Shown: positions 1 through 11,271 of the stretch, piece after piece
Layout of the letters: each line of letters begins with the position of its first letter
How positions within the stretch are numbered: position 1 is the stretch's first letter
Origin: Aricia agestis
Taxonomy: Eukaryota > Arthropoda > Insecta > Lepidoptera > Lycaenidae
Direction of reading: 5' to 3'
NCBI RefSeq assembly: GCF_905147365.1
Contig: NC_056421.1
Span: forward strand, 10,682,001 to 10,746,000
Length of the DNA stretch: 64,000 bases
Translations under genes and position numbers: made by a program
The notes under the pieces: model-generated
Told to the model about the DNA's origin: nothing
Databases searched by the model: none
Seen by the model: only the letters and a program-made list of their open reading frames with translations

Positions 1-247
1 CTCACAGAAAACCGGCGAGAAACAGCGCTTGCGCTGAGTTTCGCCGACTGAGTGGGTTTACCGGAGGCCCAATCCCCTACCCTATTCCCTTCCCTTCCCA
101 TCCCTTGCCTCCCCTATTACCCTATTCCCTCTTAAAAGGCCGGCAACGCACCTGCAGCTCTTCTGATGCTGCGAGTGTCCATGGGCGACGGAAGTTGCTT
201 TCCATCAGGTGATCCGTTTGCTCGTTTGCCTCCTTATTTCATAAAAA
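1..247 (+). repeat. SINE-like dispersed repeat, copy 1 (5' end outside window)
   Basis: The window opens inside this repeat. It carries a pyrimidine-rich ccctattccctt block, then gccggcaacgcacctgcag, a gatccgtttgctcgtttgcc block and a short A tail. At least four other copies occur here (1901, 17427, 25797, 43647). The structure and tail suggest a SINE-like family typical of Lepidoptera; the family name cannot be confirmed without a repeat library. Confidence 0.7.
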
Positions 248-277
248 AAGGTACGTGTTCAAAATCATTAGCTCTTT

Positions 278-1141
278 GTTCATTATCCATTGTAACTTTA
301 ACGGTATGTTGATAAACTATTTAATAACGCGGAAGGCAATAATGTAAGATATCCTGATTCCTGCGTCCAGACGTCGTGCTGTAGTAGCTTTTACTTTGTC
401 ATTTCCAATTCTTTTCACTTTGAAATTACTCTCCCATCGTTGAAAATAGGATGCAGACAGTCCTACACGTTTTTTATTAATTTTTGTGTTCCCTATATGG
501 GACGGACGCAGCCTTGGAAGAAGCTATTCAATGCGGCATCTTATAATGTATGGGAATCGTGATCGTTGAAAGCCTAGAAACCTGTTTTGTATATCCTCCG
601 ACCTTATATAGACCTTTGGACCAGTACAATGTTTCTTTTATACCTGGATTTCCGGGTAGCAATGATATCATAGCCGTAAATTCTACGTCGTTTTATTGGT
701 TGTGCTATTGAAATACATTTATGCACCTATATTATGGTAATGCAGTCATAATTTATGTATGTACATTCAGCTTTCGTTTATTATTCAGTTTATTGGGGAA
801 TATAATTCTGGAGGAAGAGATGTACCTATCCTAAGTTCAAACATTGCTTTGGGACTTCTTTATTTATTTCCTTCTTTTATCAAACCCAATAATTGATCAG
901 TTTCGGCCCTTGTGTCCGCACTCCGCACTCTGAGAGACTTAATCATTACTCATCTTTAATTTAATAAAGATTTTGACATAAACTCCATACAACTTCTGTC
1001 GAATTCTTCATTAAATTAAACCTAATTAATCATTGTCTTTGAGTGTGGTCGTTAGGCTTACCTAATTAAACCAACGACTCTACATATAAGTTATAACATA
1101 CTTGAAGATTCTATTTCATAGCATCCATTTCTTACTTTCAG
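278..1141. other. intron sequence of Tbcel, no feature seen
   Basis: AT-rich sequence up to the splice acceptor at 1140-1141. I see no ORF, RNA gene or clear repeat. Confidence 0.5.
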
Positions 1142-4100
1142 GGTTGGCCGCTATGGGAGCGTTTCGAGTCTACCGAGCACGAGCGACGGTTGCTCTTGGT
1201 GGCGCGACTACCCCACATCCGGACCCTGAACGGTGGTGGGGCTGTGCCACCGGAAGAGAGGGATGCCGCCGAACGAGCCTTCATCAGATACTACATGGAG
1301 AAGGCCGAGGCTGACCGACCTGACAGGTATGTGCCCCAGTAATGCCTTGAAACCTACCTTCTATTGCAGCTCTGGATTTATGTATAGGCAGTATTATAGG
1401 CCGTGGCCTATGAGCGGCAGCATCCTATGGCGTCCTAGTGGAGGGGGGGCAGCAGCATCCTAGGATGGCGCGGGCGGTGGAGTTCGTATATAGAGGCGGC
1501 AAAATTAAAGTGGCCTATACTATAGATAATATAAAAAATAAAAATCCGGCCCTGAGTTTTGAACCTCAGTTCACCGTTTGAATTTTTTTATGAATTTGTC
1601 TTTTGAGTAGGATTTTTTTTAAATTAGGAAGAGTGCTACTACATTCCTAAGTAAGAAGACAATGGACATGGTATAAGATGGCGTTTTAGATAACAAACAG
1701 TATTTTTTTCACTTTTCGTGTCATTGATAAAGCCAGTATAAAATTACGTACCTATAGGTAAATATTTTTATTCACTTCTTTGTTTATAGTAGGTACCCAC
1801 CAGTACCCACGAATATAATTAATATAAAGTTACAACTTTACTAGAACAGGTATTTCGGTGAAATAAATAATCAAATCACTAGTCCATAGCGTAAAGCGTG
1901 ACGTGGGTGAGCCATGCTTCGTCACGAATGGGCCGGCTCGACCGGAGAAATACCACGGGCTCACAGAAAACCGGCGTGAAACAGCGCTTGCGCTGTGTTT
2001 CGCCGAGTGAGTGAGTTTACCGGAGGCCCAATCCCCTACCCTATTCCCTTCCCTACCCTCCCCTATTCCCTTCCCTTCCCTTCCCTTCCCATCCCTTGCC
2101 TCCCCTATTACCCTATTCCCTCTTAAAATGCCGGCAACGCACCTGCAGCTCTTCTGATGCTGCGAGTGTCCATGGGCGACGGAAGTTGCTTTCCATCAGG
2201 TGATCCGTTTGCTCGTTTGCCTCCTTATTTCATAAAAAAAGGTACGTGTTCAAAATCATTAGCTCTTCTATACCTAAATCCTAATATACCTAAAAGGAGT
2301 AGACTGTAGAGTGTAGGTGTTATGATGAAACATAATATTGCATCTAGACGCGAACGTAAAAAGTATAATCCTAATGTTGTATAACGCAGCACGTAACATC
2401 TTTTATTCTAAGTTTGTTCTGCAATCAAGACCAGCGGTTTTCAAACTTTTTTGGTGGCGGGATACCCTTTTAAGAAGTGACATTTTTGACGGACCTCCAA
2501 AAAATAATGTTTTGTCTTTGAATGAATTATCTCTGGATGCTGATAACTGATGACATTTCTAACATCAACTTGTGTATCGCTTGGGTAGCCCCAAAATAAA
2601 TAAATTAATAAAATAAAAAAGGCCTTTCCGCGGAGTACACTTTGAGAAAGGCTCGTCTAGACCATTTCAGTTATAAGATTTCCGCTATTTCTGTAATGCA
2701 AACACAGTTAGTCCCTTTCGTGTCTTGCAGCTGGCTTGGGGGTATTCTAGGTCGAGAGGAGGTCAAGCAACTTATACGTAAAAGGGCCATAATATAACGA
2801 ATAGTGAAATCGGCAGTTTGTTTTCAACTTTGTGCTAAATTGCCTTCTTGGAATCGGTAGCTAGTTTCATGAGCGAGGAATTGGGAACAGCATTATTGTA
2901 CTTTGGTATGAAGTTAGTCAAGTTAGCTAAGAAAAGGAGTTAGGAACTCTTACTAGTTATAACTATTCATGTGGCTTTTACAATATGCAAGACAAATTCA
3001 AGACCTTGTAAGTTGGATATAGTTATTCGATATGTACCATCGAGGAAGTTGATTCCTATGCAATTGACAGACCAAATAACGTTGGTACATATTTTTTATT
3101 TAAAACGCCTCCGTGGTCTAGTGGTATAGAGCGCGGCTCTTGACGCGGAGGTCGTGGGTTCGATTCCCGCGTTGGAAACATGTTATTTCCAAGTTTGGTT
3201 AGGACGATGCAAGCTGATCACCTGATTGTCTGACAAGTAAGATGATCCATGCGTCGGATGGGCATGTAAAAAGTCGGTCCTGCGCCTGATCTCTCGCCGG
3301 TCGTGTCGGTCTTCCGTCCCACCGGGTTATGAGAGTAAAGGAATAGAGAGTGCTCTTGTGTACTGCCCACACACTTGGGCACTATAAAATTACTCCTGCG
3401 TATCTGGCCTGGTTTCAATGAAACCGGCCGGCGGCCACCGTCACCGAAACCGGTGTGGGAGCTATTATTATTATTATTTTAAAGGTAAGGGGGATAGTGT
3501 AGCTGGTTTCCACCACTCAGTTTTTTACGGACGTTTGCAGCCCAAGAGCTTTGGTAATTGGTAGGATGCAGATCCATGTATCAAAAATTAAGCAGAATTT
3601 CAAATTACAAAATAGAAACGGTTACTGTTTTATTCCTCAAATAGTTAGCTGCGAACACATACTGTATACCTAGCCGTACTTGGTCCTTCCGCAAAGAATA
3701 TATTGCAAAATGCCAGGTTTTTTCTATTCTGCTTTTTCTCTTCTATATTCTAGGTACTGGGAACTGGTTGGCATCCACGGCAAGCTCGACCCGCTCGTGT
3801 CAGTGGACCTGCGGCCGGAGAAGCGAGTACAGATCACCTTCACGTGCGGCGATGTCAGCGAGGTGCGCACCGTCGATGTCTACAGGTATTTAATAATATC
3901 CTTCTCTTCCCTACCTTATTAAAGATAAATTGTAAACTAAATACCTTATATTAACCCATCAAGCCCCATAAGCTCACCGGTGAGCGAGACACAATAGAAT
4001 AACAATAGATTTCCAAGAATCCACGATCGAAGGATTAATAATTTGTCTTTGATTGGTTGGTGAAGAGTGAAGACCAATCATTAATCTAAGCAAAATACTT

Positions 4101-5020
4101 AATATATCCTTAACCCTACTTACATTAAGGCATAACTTAAATGACCCCATAACCTGTACAAATTAGCAACAACTGACAATAATTATTTAAGGGCAAAGTG
4201 AAATGGTGACTGGTGACGAACATAAAGCTCATATTATTCTATATTAGGCACCGCATGCGCGATAAAACATCGACGAATATACGCCATGATTTATCAATTG
4301 TATGGATTAATGCTTAATGTATAATAAAATACTTTTTGTTGTGTTAAACTTATTTTTGATTTGATCACTTTCAGAACCGTGTCAGACTTGAAAACGCGCC
4401 TAGAACGCCTGGCCGGATTCCCAGCTTCTAAGATGAGACTTTTCTATGTCGACCAAGAGCTGAGAGACTCACAGGTAAATATTTAAAATTTGATTTGCAG
4501 TATTTGTACGCTTTATAACACCAGAGGAATTCCAGCATTCGGCAGTAGTATTGTTTAGTTAGGGCAGTTAATTTGTTATTATTTTTATTAACCTACAATA
4601 AACCAACTATGGGTGCTACTTAACAACACCATGTTATTGTAACTACCATTAGGTACATTATATTATAACCCTCCTGGCAGTCGGGTAAAAATAATTTTTA
4701 TTTACCATTTAAATGCATCTATCATAAATCATCATAAAATCGTCATAATATAATAACACGGTAATCACGGGTAATCTAGTATTAATAACTTTTATTTTCT
4801 TACCATTTAAATGAATCTGACATAAATCATAATTATACATCGTCTTAATAACACATCTAGTATTTTTTAACCGAATATTACAAAATCTTAGCCGTTTCAG
4901 GGTCCAGAAGAGATGAAGATACCCTCGAAGCAGCTCTACTCCTACAACATCAGGTCCGGAGATGAAATTATCATCGATTCCAAACTCAAGCACTCGATCT
5001 CCGCTAACTCTAATTCATAA
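1142..5020 (+). CDS. Tbcel: tubulin-specific chaperone cofactor E-like protein, last four coding exons
   Basis: Four exons with canonical splice sites and matching phases: 1142-1326, 3754-3885, 4375-4474, 4901-5020 (stop TAA 5018-5020). Together they encode the last 178 residues. The first exon contains LLLVARLPHIRTLNGG, typical of the end of the leucine-rich repeats. The next starts YWELVGIHGKLDPL. The last two form a ubiquitin-like domain, with GPEEMKIPSKQLYSYNIRSG matching the equivalent segment of vertebrate TBCEL. The N-terminal part lies left of the window. Known role: TBCEL dissociates tubulin dimers and promotes tubulin turnover; the Drosophila orthologue mulet is needed for sperm individualisation. 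TBCE itself is less likely, because its C-terminus differs. Introns carry SINEs, and an inverted-repeat element sits about 25 bp after the stop, probably in the 3' UTR. Confidence 0.85.
1901..2240 (+). repeat. SINE-like dispersed repeat, copy 2
   Basis: Near-complete copy starting acgtgggtgagccatgcttc, with an expanded ccctt/cccta block and an A tail. Unusually, about 27 bp beyond the tail (2241-2268) also match the sequence following copy 1 (248-277), so repeat and flank were duplicated together. Confidence 0.75.
2270..3106. other. Tbcel intron, degenerate repeat traces only
   Basis: No gene seen. Around 3029-3085 there is a fragment with ccatcgaggaagttgattcc, which recurs in degenerate form near 20860, 21000 and 59560. 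Confidence 0.4.
3107..3478 (+). repeat. tRNA-derived SINE
   Basis: The head (3107-3180) looks like a tRNA with A box tggtctagtggt and B box ggttcgattcc. A roughly 280-bp tRNA-unrelated body follows, and the element ends in a (TTA)n tail at 3463-3478. The acceptor arm does not pair (gcctccg against cgttgga), so this is a SINE promoter and not a working tRNA gene. Short tttaaa sequences on both sides may be the target duplication. Confidence 0.8.
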
Positions 5021-5044
5021 GATTCTATAATGCATTTTCTTATT

Positions 5045-5340
5045 ATGCTGGCTTCTCACGGTGCGTAATATCACGAGCCGCGCCGCGCCGAGCCGATTTG
5101 TACGAGCCAGCACGAGCCAACAGGCGAATCCGTGTTACCCGTTCTCACGGCGCGTAATATCACGAGCCGCTTGAGCCGCGCCTTTGAAGTTACCGACTTC
5201 AATCGGATCGGACGCGCCTGCTCGAGCCAGCCCACGCCAGCTCAAGCCACCAGTCACCACCCTCACACGGCGCGTGCGGCGACGTGGCTCAAGCTGGCGC
5301 GACGCGGCTTGCAATATTACGCGTCGTGAGAAGCCAGCAT
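5045..5340. mobile_element. MITE with ~35-bp TIRs in the Tbcel 3' end
   Basis: The left end atgctggcttctcacg is mirrored at the right end as cgtgagaagccagcat, and similarity extends through a cgtaatat block. The left-end motif is repeated inside at 5149-5175. The interior is GC-rich with many gagcc units. No coding capacity. It begins about 25 bp after the Tbcel stop codon. Confidence 0.7.
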
Positions 5341-5625
5341 TAAAGCATTCTATGCTTTTAAAATCAAATAGAATATTACTTTTTAATTATAATGCTAACC
5401 CTGAATAGTGCCAAAGCATTATTTGATACAGTCCGAAATAACTTTGGCAGTTACGTTTCCATCCATAGTGTAAAGGATTTTTTACTGCAATATGGTTCAG
5501 ACTTCAGTTAATCAGTGCCTTCTATAACTGTCTTGCCAAAATTACAATTATTTTTTTTATTTTACAAACCAAAATCACACCTGCAGGCTGCATTTTGCAT
5601 GTGGTCTCTCTGCAACATACTCAAT

Positions 5626-6135
5626 AGCCGCGTACGAGCGAGCAGCCTCGCGAGGCAGCATCGGACATTTGCCGCAGTACGCATGCCGCGCGAGGCGGCC
5701 TCGGTCTGTAAGTTTTCTAATCCGAAGCTGCCTCGTGCGGCAACGTCGAGCCACCGTGAGGCTTATCAAGCATCAACGCTCAGTTTAACTTGAAACGCAC
5801 AACTAACACGCAACGAAAAGCGAGGCAAAAAACTACCGTCTTGAGTGAACACGGCAAACGTACCGAGGCACCTTTGAGCATCGCCAAAAACCGACAACGC
5901 TCGGCTCGGGCCGCGGCACCAGGCACGCTCGGGCGAGGCAGCTCGTGCGTTTGCCTCGAGAAAGGCACGTTTTGTCCGACCGAGGATTTGCCTTGCGTGG
6001 CTGCTCGCTCGGCTCGGGCCGCGGCACCGGGCACGCTCGGGCGAGGCAGCGCGTGCGTTTGCCTCGAGAAAGGCACGTTTTGTCCGACCGAGGATTTGCC
6101 TTGCGAGGCTGCTTGCTTGGTCAGTACGCGGCAGA
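5626..6135. mobile_element. GC-rich inverted-repeat element
   Basis: gccgcgtacgagcgagcagc at 5627-5646 is matched in reverse near 6106-6133. The interior is rich in gaggc and ctcgg motifs and is open on both strands only because of this composition. It holds the 108-bp tandem duplication at 5900-6115. The end points are approximate. Confidence 0.5.
5900..6115. repeat. two tandem copies of a 108-bp GC-rich unit
   Basis: The units at 5900-6007 and 6008-6115 differ at only a few positions, and each contains ctcggctcgggccgcggcac. They look like a recent slippage or unequal-crossover duplication inside the surrounding inverted-repeat element. Confidence 0.85.
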
Positions 6136-6596
6136 TTAGAAATCTTGGTGATTTTAACATTGTGTAAATTATGGAAACTTTATTTTTATGTTGAAAGGGA
6201 TTTACTTACTTATTAAAAAAATCAAAAATTACTATGATGTGATATTTTAATATTCAAACATGCTTTTTTATTGTTTCGAAACAAAATATTTTATGGGATG
6301 CCAAAATTATCATCTAAAACTTAAAAACCGTTTTAATTCTTTATATATCTAGTCATATCCAGAAATACTAGATATTGGGATTATTGGGAAAGAAATAGCG
6401 CGTCAAGTGTGTCTACTCTATTTGTATAATTTCTGACATAGTCTTGATTTTCTTTAAGTATTTCTTTAGTTTATAATTTGATTGTACAGCTTAAAGCTAC
6501 TTATACTGCACAAACTTCTGTGATTTTATTTACGCAATAGGATTTATTTTATTTCATTTGAGCATCTGTTACACATAGCACATGCTACAGTAATGA
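6136..6596. other. AT-rich spacer, nothing recognised
   Basis: Convergent intergenic space between Tbcel and REV1. No ORF, repeat pair or RNA structure is evident. Confidence 0.4.
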
Positions 6597-7408
6597 CTAA
6601 CGGCCGTTCCCAATATTCAATCTATCTCTGGTTTGACATGCAACCGATCGCAGCTAACATTGAATTGACATAAAATAAATGTCTCTAATGCCGGCTCTTG
6701 ATATAGGCGAACGCGTTGGCCAACGCGTCTGCAGACGCGTTGGCCCAATGTGTAGAACGGGCGTTCGCGCGTTGGCCGTAGGTATTTAGACGTTGGCCGA
6801 CGCGTCTGCGAGCTTGCCGCGCGGGTCGGAAATGTCGGCGAAAGATCAAAGACATTTGTCGCAAGCTTCGCGCTCCATCCACACATAGGCCGCGCGATCA
6901 GTTCGCCCGGAGTTATAGTTATGATAATTATAATAATATGTAATAATTTTTATATGTAATAATTAAATAAATAATAAGTAGGTAATAAAATAATTACTTA
7001 TATTATTTTAATATTATAAAATATTATGTAAAAGTGAGTTTATTTCTTTGTTTGTTATGTTTTCTCGCCTTTTATTTATTTATTTTGAGAAATTCTTTAA
7101 AAACTTTTTCTTGTCCACATTTACAAAGTAATTATAAGCTGTGAATAAATAAACAGCTGCAGCTGTTAGCGACTAAACATCCATTTTGAATCCGTCCGCA
7201 CATTGGCGCGATCCAAAGCATACTGAACGACCTTCCTATGTGTGGATTACTCACAAACGCCGTTGCAAGCGCACTGCCAACGCGTCTGCAGACGCGTTGG
7301 CCAACGCGTTCGCCTATATCAAGAGCCGGCATAATGTCTAATGTGAGCTATTCCTATCTCTAGTAGGGCAAAACCAGAGATAGATCAAATATTGGGAACA
7401 GCCGTTAG
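6597..7408. mobile_element. ~812-bp element with long inverted arms
   Basis: Both ends start ctaacggc(c/t)gttcccaata in opposite orientation. Similarity continues with interruptions for over 100 bp, through tgccggctcttgatataggc and a palindromic acgcgtctgcagacgcgt core. The middle is AT-rich and non-coding. Non-autonomous DNA transposon; superfamily not decidable by eye. Confidence 0.65.
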
Positions 7409-7776
7409 TTATCACTAATGAATACCTTTTGAAATGCTTCTGAAGTCTTTTGAAGTTTAACCAGTGGCAATGGCAAAATTATATTTACTTAACCATCATG
7501 ATCATTGCAATGCAGCCATGGGTTATGTTGTACTAATTTTATTTTAGAAACCAGAATATTAATGTGTTACATGTTATGTGTTACCTAATGACAAAAGGTT
7601 TCATGGCAGTATTAAAAGTTTAGGGTCACTATATTATTATTGTTTGTAGTACGAGTAAAGACGAAAATAAAATGGGCAAATATAATCTGTAGTTTAATTT
7701 ATGTAAGTACTTAATCATTTCATTTAAATAAACAATTCTTAGTTCTAAAAATATAATCTTAATAAATTACTTTGTA

Positions 7777-10515
7777 TCATCTATTAGGCAAATATAATCT
7801 ACTTCCATAGACTGCTAACATTGCACTTTGCACTTCAACAATAATACATCTTTCCACATTATACCATTCAGGACTATCTATTTCTTCAACTCTTCTTCTC
7901 AAGAAATTTATTAAAATATTTAATGTCTCTAAATTTTTACTTATAACCATTTCTTGCATATAACTTACAATTAAATTGACATCACATTGTTTTGGACTTT
8001 GCCCACTATCAAACCAAGCTCTTAATAACTCCCTTACTTTCTGCCAGGGTAAGGCTAAAAACCCCTGCGGTTTTTTAGCTGCCTCAGGTTTCTCCTCTTT
8101 TATTTTAGGCTTTTCTTCTTGTGCTATGCTTTCGTGAACAACATCCGTTCTCGACACACTCGATTGTCCTTGCAAAAATTTACTTATAAGATTTTTTGAG
8201 GATGAAACTGGTTTATGTTTTGGCGGCCTTCCCCTTTTCTTCACAGTTGGGGATTTTATACGGCTAATAATTGGAGACTTCTTCAATGGAGATAATGGTG
8301 CTTTTGTTTTGACTGGTGTAGTTGGTTTCTTAACTACCATAGAATTAGCTGGTAAACATAGTTGTGGTGTGTTCGTTTGTTTAATTTTATCCGGTTTACC
8401 CGCAAAAAATTTTGTAAGTGTGCCTTTCATAGGCTTATTATTGAGTGCTTCTAATTTAGTTATTTGTATTCCAATACCTCTCATTTCTTTTGGATCAATA
8501 TTTTGTTTTTTACATATTGTGATAACCTCTCTTGTGATTGTTTGTAAGTCATCTGTAGAGATTTGCAAATTAACAGATTTATTAATAACATCACAGAAAC
8601 CATGACCCATAAACTTTGCTGTCTCCACTGGAGCATCTTTAGCTCTCACCATAAGTTTCAATGTTATACATTTACCTAAAACTTTGAATTGTTTCAGTCT
8701 TGAATGTACTTCTTCTGAAAGTTGTTTTAAAAAGTTTTCACATTGTTCATTATTTTCAAAACGAATCCCATAATTTACCTCAGCAGAAACTGATTTTCTT
8801 ACAGTGTAAAAAGACAATGGAACAGGATCATGCCCCCTACACTGATCATACAATTGCGACCCAGTTTTATTTCCAAAGTGCTGCTGAAGTGTTGCTAAAG
8901 TTAGACTTTGAAGAGACCCACAAGTTAGATGACCCAATGATTCTAATTTGTGTGATGTTTGCCTACCCACACCGGGCAAATCTCTTAGTTTGATGCCAAA
9001 CATAAATTCTTCTACAAGATTAGCTGTGAGGAAAAACTGTCCATCAGGTTTTGCTTGTTTTGTGGCCAACCTAGCTTGTAATCTGTTTCCACCAAACCCA
9101 GTAGAACATGGGCATCCTGTTTTGCTCTTGATCTCCTCTCTCAAAGCTCTTGCGAAATCTTGTGCACTTATATTTAATGAGGTTAACAGATCTGTACAGT
9201 CTACATACATCTCATCACATGATACAGCCTCAATGTCCAAGGTATATTGTGCCACAGTATTATACAATGTTAATGCTACTACCTTGTAACCCTCAAAGTC
9301 ATAAGGTATTGTTTGTAGATTTGGGCACAGTTTTAAGGCTGATCCCATAAACATTCCATTGCTAACACCTTTAGCTCTTGCCTCATATGAGCATGAGGCT
9401 ATTTCACTCATACTACTGAATTTGTCATTTTCTTCAGATACATTGTCAACTTTTGACTCGAAATATAACTCTTCCTCTTCAACACCAGTAGCCTTGCTTA
9501 GCTTTTTTGCTTGTCTTTGTTTATACATGCCGAATTCAGTTGCTCTATCAACACCCTCTCTTTTTGGTCTAGGTTGTCCACCTTTAGAATGTGTGACGGC
9601 AACAGGTTTCCCGACTAAATCTGGTCTAGATCGCAATCCCACAGACACAAAAAAGCAATCCATATCTATATGCATAATGGTTTTATTATTCTGAAATGAC
9701 AAAACATTTTCACTATTCATATTTGATTGCTTCAATCTATTTTTAAAGACCTCCCGAGAAGGAAATACAAAATCACTGTTTTCCCTCAATTCATTTACAT
9801 GTTGTTTGAAGTGGGCGCCTAATTGAGATATATGGTGCAATCTGGAATTATTGTAAAATTCTGATAAAAAATTTGGATCATTTGCATTTTTTGTCACTTT
9901 ATCATTTTTTGAAATGTTACTTGAATTCACTGTCGATGTATTCCCAGTATTACTGAATTTAGGTAAATTGTTATGAACAGAATAGTTTGTGCTAGTTGAT
10001 GTACATGGATCATTACTATTAAATGTCTCTGCAAAATCACTTTCCTGGTTTTCGTTTTTTAAATGCACTTCATTTTTTGTTTCCCCTTTCAGATTTGGTT
10101 GAAAATTTAATGTTGGTTGTAATTTTGAACTTCTATAAAGTAAATAATCTTTGTAGTTCAATAGTCGATTTGCCTTTAAAGATTCTGTAATCCATTCTGG
10201 TTTAACCACTCTCGTTAAACACATATTCTTCACTTTAGTATCAGGTAAATTGGAGGCAATGATAAAATCTTCACTTCTTTGATAGGTGTGATATACTCCT
10301 CCATGTTTAGCCATTAATTCTTTTAGTTCATCAGCAGAGGGTATTGTATAACCGTTAACATAAATACTTACACCATTAAATATGTTAGAAACCTTTATTT
10401 GCTCATTAGAAGTGGTCGCAGAAAATTGTTCTTCAAGTTTGGCAATTTTCGCGCGCATATATCCTCCCCATGCTTCAAAACCATTATCGGGGAATTTTTC
10501 ATCACTTCGAGACAT
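7777..10515 (-). CDS. Rev1: DNA repair protein REV1, deoxycytidyl transferase
   Basis: Complete 912-residue ORF in one exon. The start carries the conserved REV1 motif WGGYMRAKIAKLEEQF (about residues 17-32), supporting the chosen ATG. Order: BRCT domain (about 44-127), Y-family palm and fingers from MHIDMDCFFVSVG (281-293), and the catalytic SCDEMYVD motif with D434 and E435. Together with the aspartates of DMD these are the expected metal ligands. Then come a little-finger region, a lysine/proline-rich linker and a C-terminal domain (about 810-912) resembling the REV1 hub that binds other Y-family polymerases and REV7. Known role: inserts dC opposite abasic or damaged G and organises translesion synthesis in the nucleus. 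No intron is seen. A TIR element lies about 90 bp upstream of the start. Confidence 0.93.
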   Translation of the reverse strand: MSRSDEKFPDNGFEAWGGYMRAKIAKLEEQFSATTSNEQIKVSNIFNGVSIYVNGYTIPSADELKELMAKHGGVYHTYQRSEDFIIASNLPDTKVKNMCLTRVVKPEWITESLKANRLLNYKDYLLYRSSKLQPTLNFQPNLKGETKNEVHLKNENQESDFAETFNSNDPCTSTSTNYSVHNNLPKFSNTGNTSTVNSSNISKNDKVTKNANDPNFLSEFYNNSRLHHISQLGAHFKQHVNELRENSDFVFPSREVFKNRLKQSNMNSENVLSFQNNKTIMHIDMDCFFVSVGLRSRPDLVGKPVAVTHSKGGQPRPKREGVDRATEFGMYKQRQAKKLSKATGVEEEELYFESKVDNVSEENDKFSSMSEIASCSYEARAKGVSNGMFMGSALKLCPNLQTIPYDFEGYKVVALTLYNTVAQYTLDIEAVSCDEMYVDCTDLLTSLNISAQDFARALREEIKSKTGCPCSTGFGGNRLQARLATKQAKPDGQFFLTANLVEEFMFGIKLRDLPGVGRQTSHKLESLGHLTCGSLQSLTLATLQQHFGNKTGSQLYDQCRGHDPVPLSFYTVRKSVSAEVNYGIRFENNEQCENFLKQLSEEVHSRLKQFKVLGKCITLKLMVRAKDAPVETAKFMGHGFCDVINKSVNLQISTDDLQTITREVITICKKQNIDPKEMRGIGIQITKLEALNNKPMKGTLTKFFAGKPDKIKQTNTPQLCLPANSMVVKKPTTPVKTKAPLSPLKKSPIISRIKSPTVKKRGRPPKHKPVSSSKNLISKFLQGQSSVSRTDVVHESIAQEEKPKIKEEKPEAAKKPQGFLALPWQKVRELLRAWFDSGQSPKQCDVNLIVSYMQEMVISKNLETLNILINFLRRRVEEIDSPEWYNVERCIIVEVQSAMLAVYGSRLYLPNR

Positions 10516-10601
10516 CTATCTGTATACTTGAACTAAGTCTTGATAGTATGTACTGTGTTCGTAAACAGTGGGAATTGAAACATTATGGAAAGTAAAGAAG
10601 C

Positions 10602-11169
10602 TACAACTCGGGCGAATTAACATGACACCTGGTTCAATTGACGTTTCTCTTAAGTACTGAGTGCAAAAAAAGTTTTTTTATTTTAAGTTATTTCAAAAAA
10701 AAAATTACGTTACCGTAACTAGTTATTTTTATAGGGCTACACTAACCACAGTATTAACCAAGTACGAGTTGGACTCGCCCAAGGGTTCCCCAGCAGGAAT
10801 ACGAGGTTTATGGATGCGTCCGATAATTTGTATCTAGCTTCATATTAATATATTCCGTGAGTAGCTAATTCATACCACAGACGCACGGCAATGTTCAAAC
10901 GTTAATACGAATAACAAAAACTTAACAAATTTAACGTTCAAACGTAACAACTAACAAATAACACAACAAAACTCAACAAAAATCCAAAAACAATAACCAT
11001 TAACTACTAACAAATAACTCCGAAACGCAAACTCAATAACACACGTGTAACGGTAACAGATATTATGCTAACGCTACTGGACGCGTACGACGAGAGCGGG
11101 GTGCTGCGCGGGGAAGCGAGGGAGGGGTAAAATTTAAGCCAGGTGTCAAGTTAACTCGCCCGAGTTGTA
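10602..11169. mobile_element. TIR element with TA target site, mariner-like MITE
   Basis: The ends tacaactcgggcga and tcgcccgagttgta form near-perfect ~35-bp TIRs that include tgacacctgg. A TA at each edge fits a Tc1/mariner-type TA duplication. The interior (10900-11060) is A/C-rich low complexity with no ORF. It sits in the REV1 promoter or 5' leader region. Confidence 0.7.
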
Positions 11170-11271
11170 TAAAGAAGTAATTCGTGAGCTCTCCTCCTTC
11201 TTCTTTAATGGCAGTTTCGTGGATTGCCAATGTCAGAGTGTATTGACAGATAGACTTTGCTCTATATGACC

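Noticed and set aside
3107..3180. tRNA gene
   Set aside because: A and B boxes are present but the acceptor stem does not pair and a SINE body with TTA tail follows; it is a SINE head.
5780..6167. Protein-coding ORFs of about 125 residues on both strands
   Set aside because: Both are products of GC-rich tandem repeats inside an inverted-repeat element; composition is not protein-like.
9359..9694. ORFs on the + strand through 8300-9700
   Set aside because: Antisense shadows of the REV1 coding sequence.
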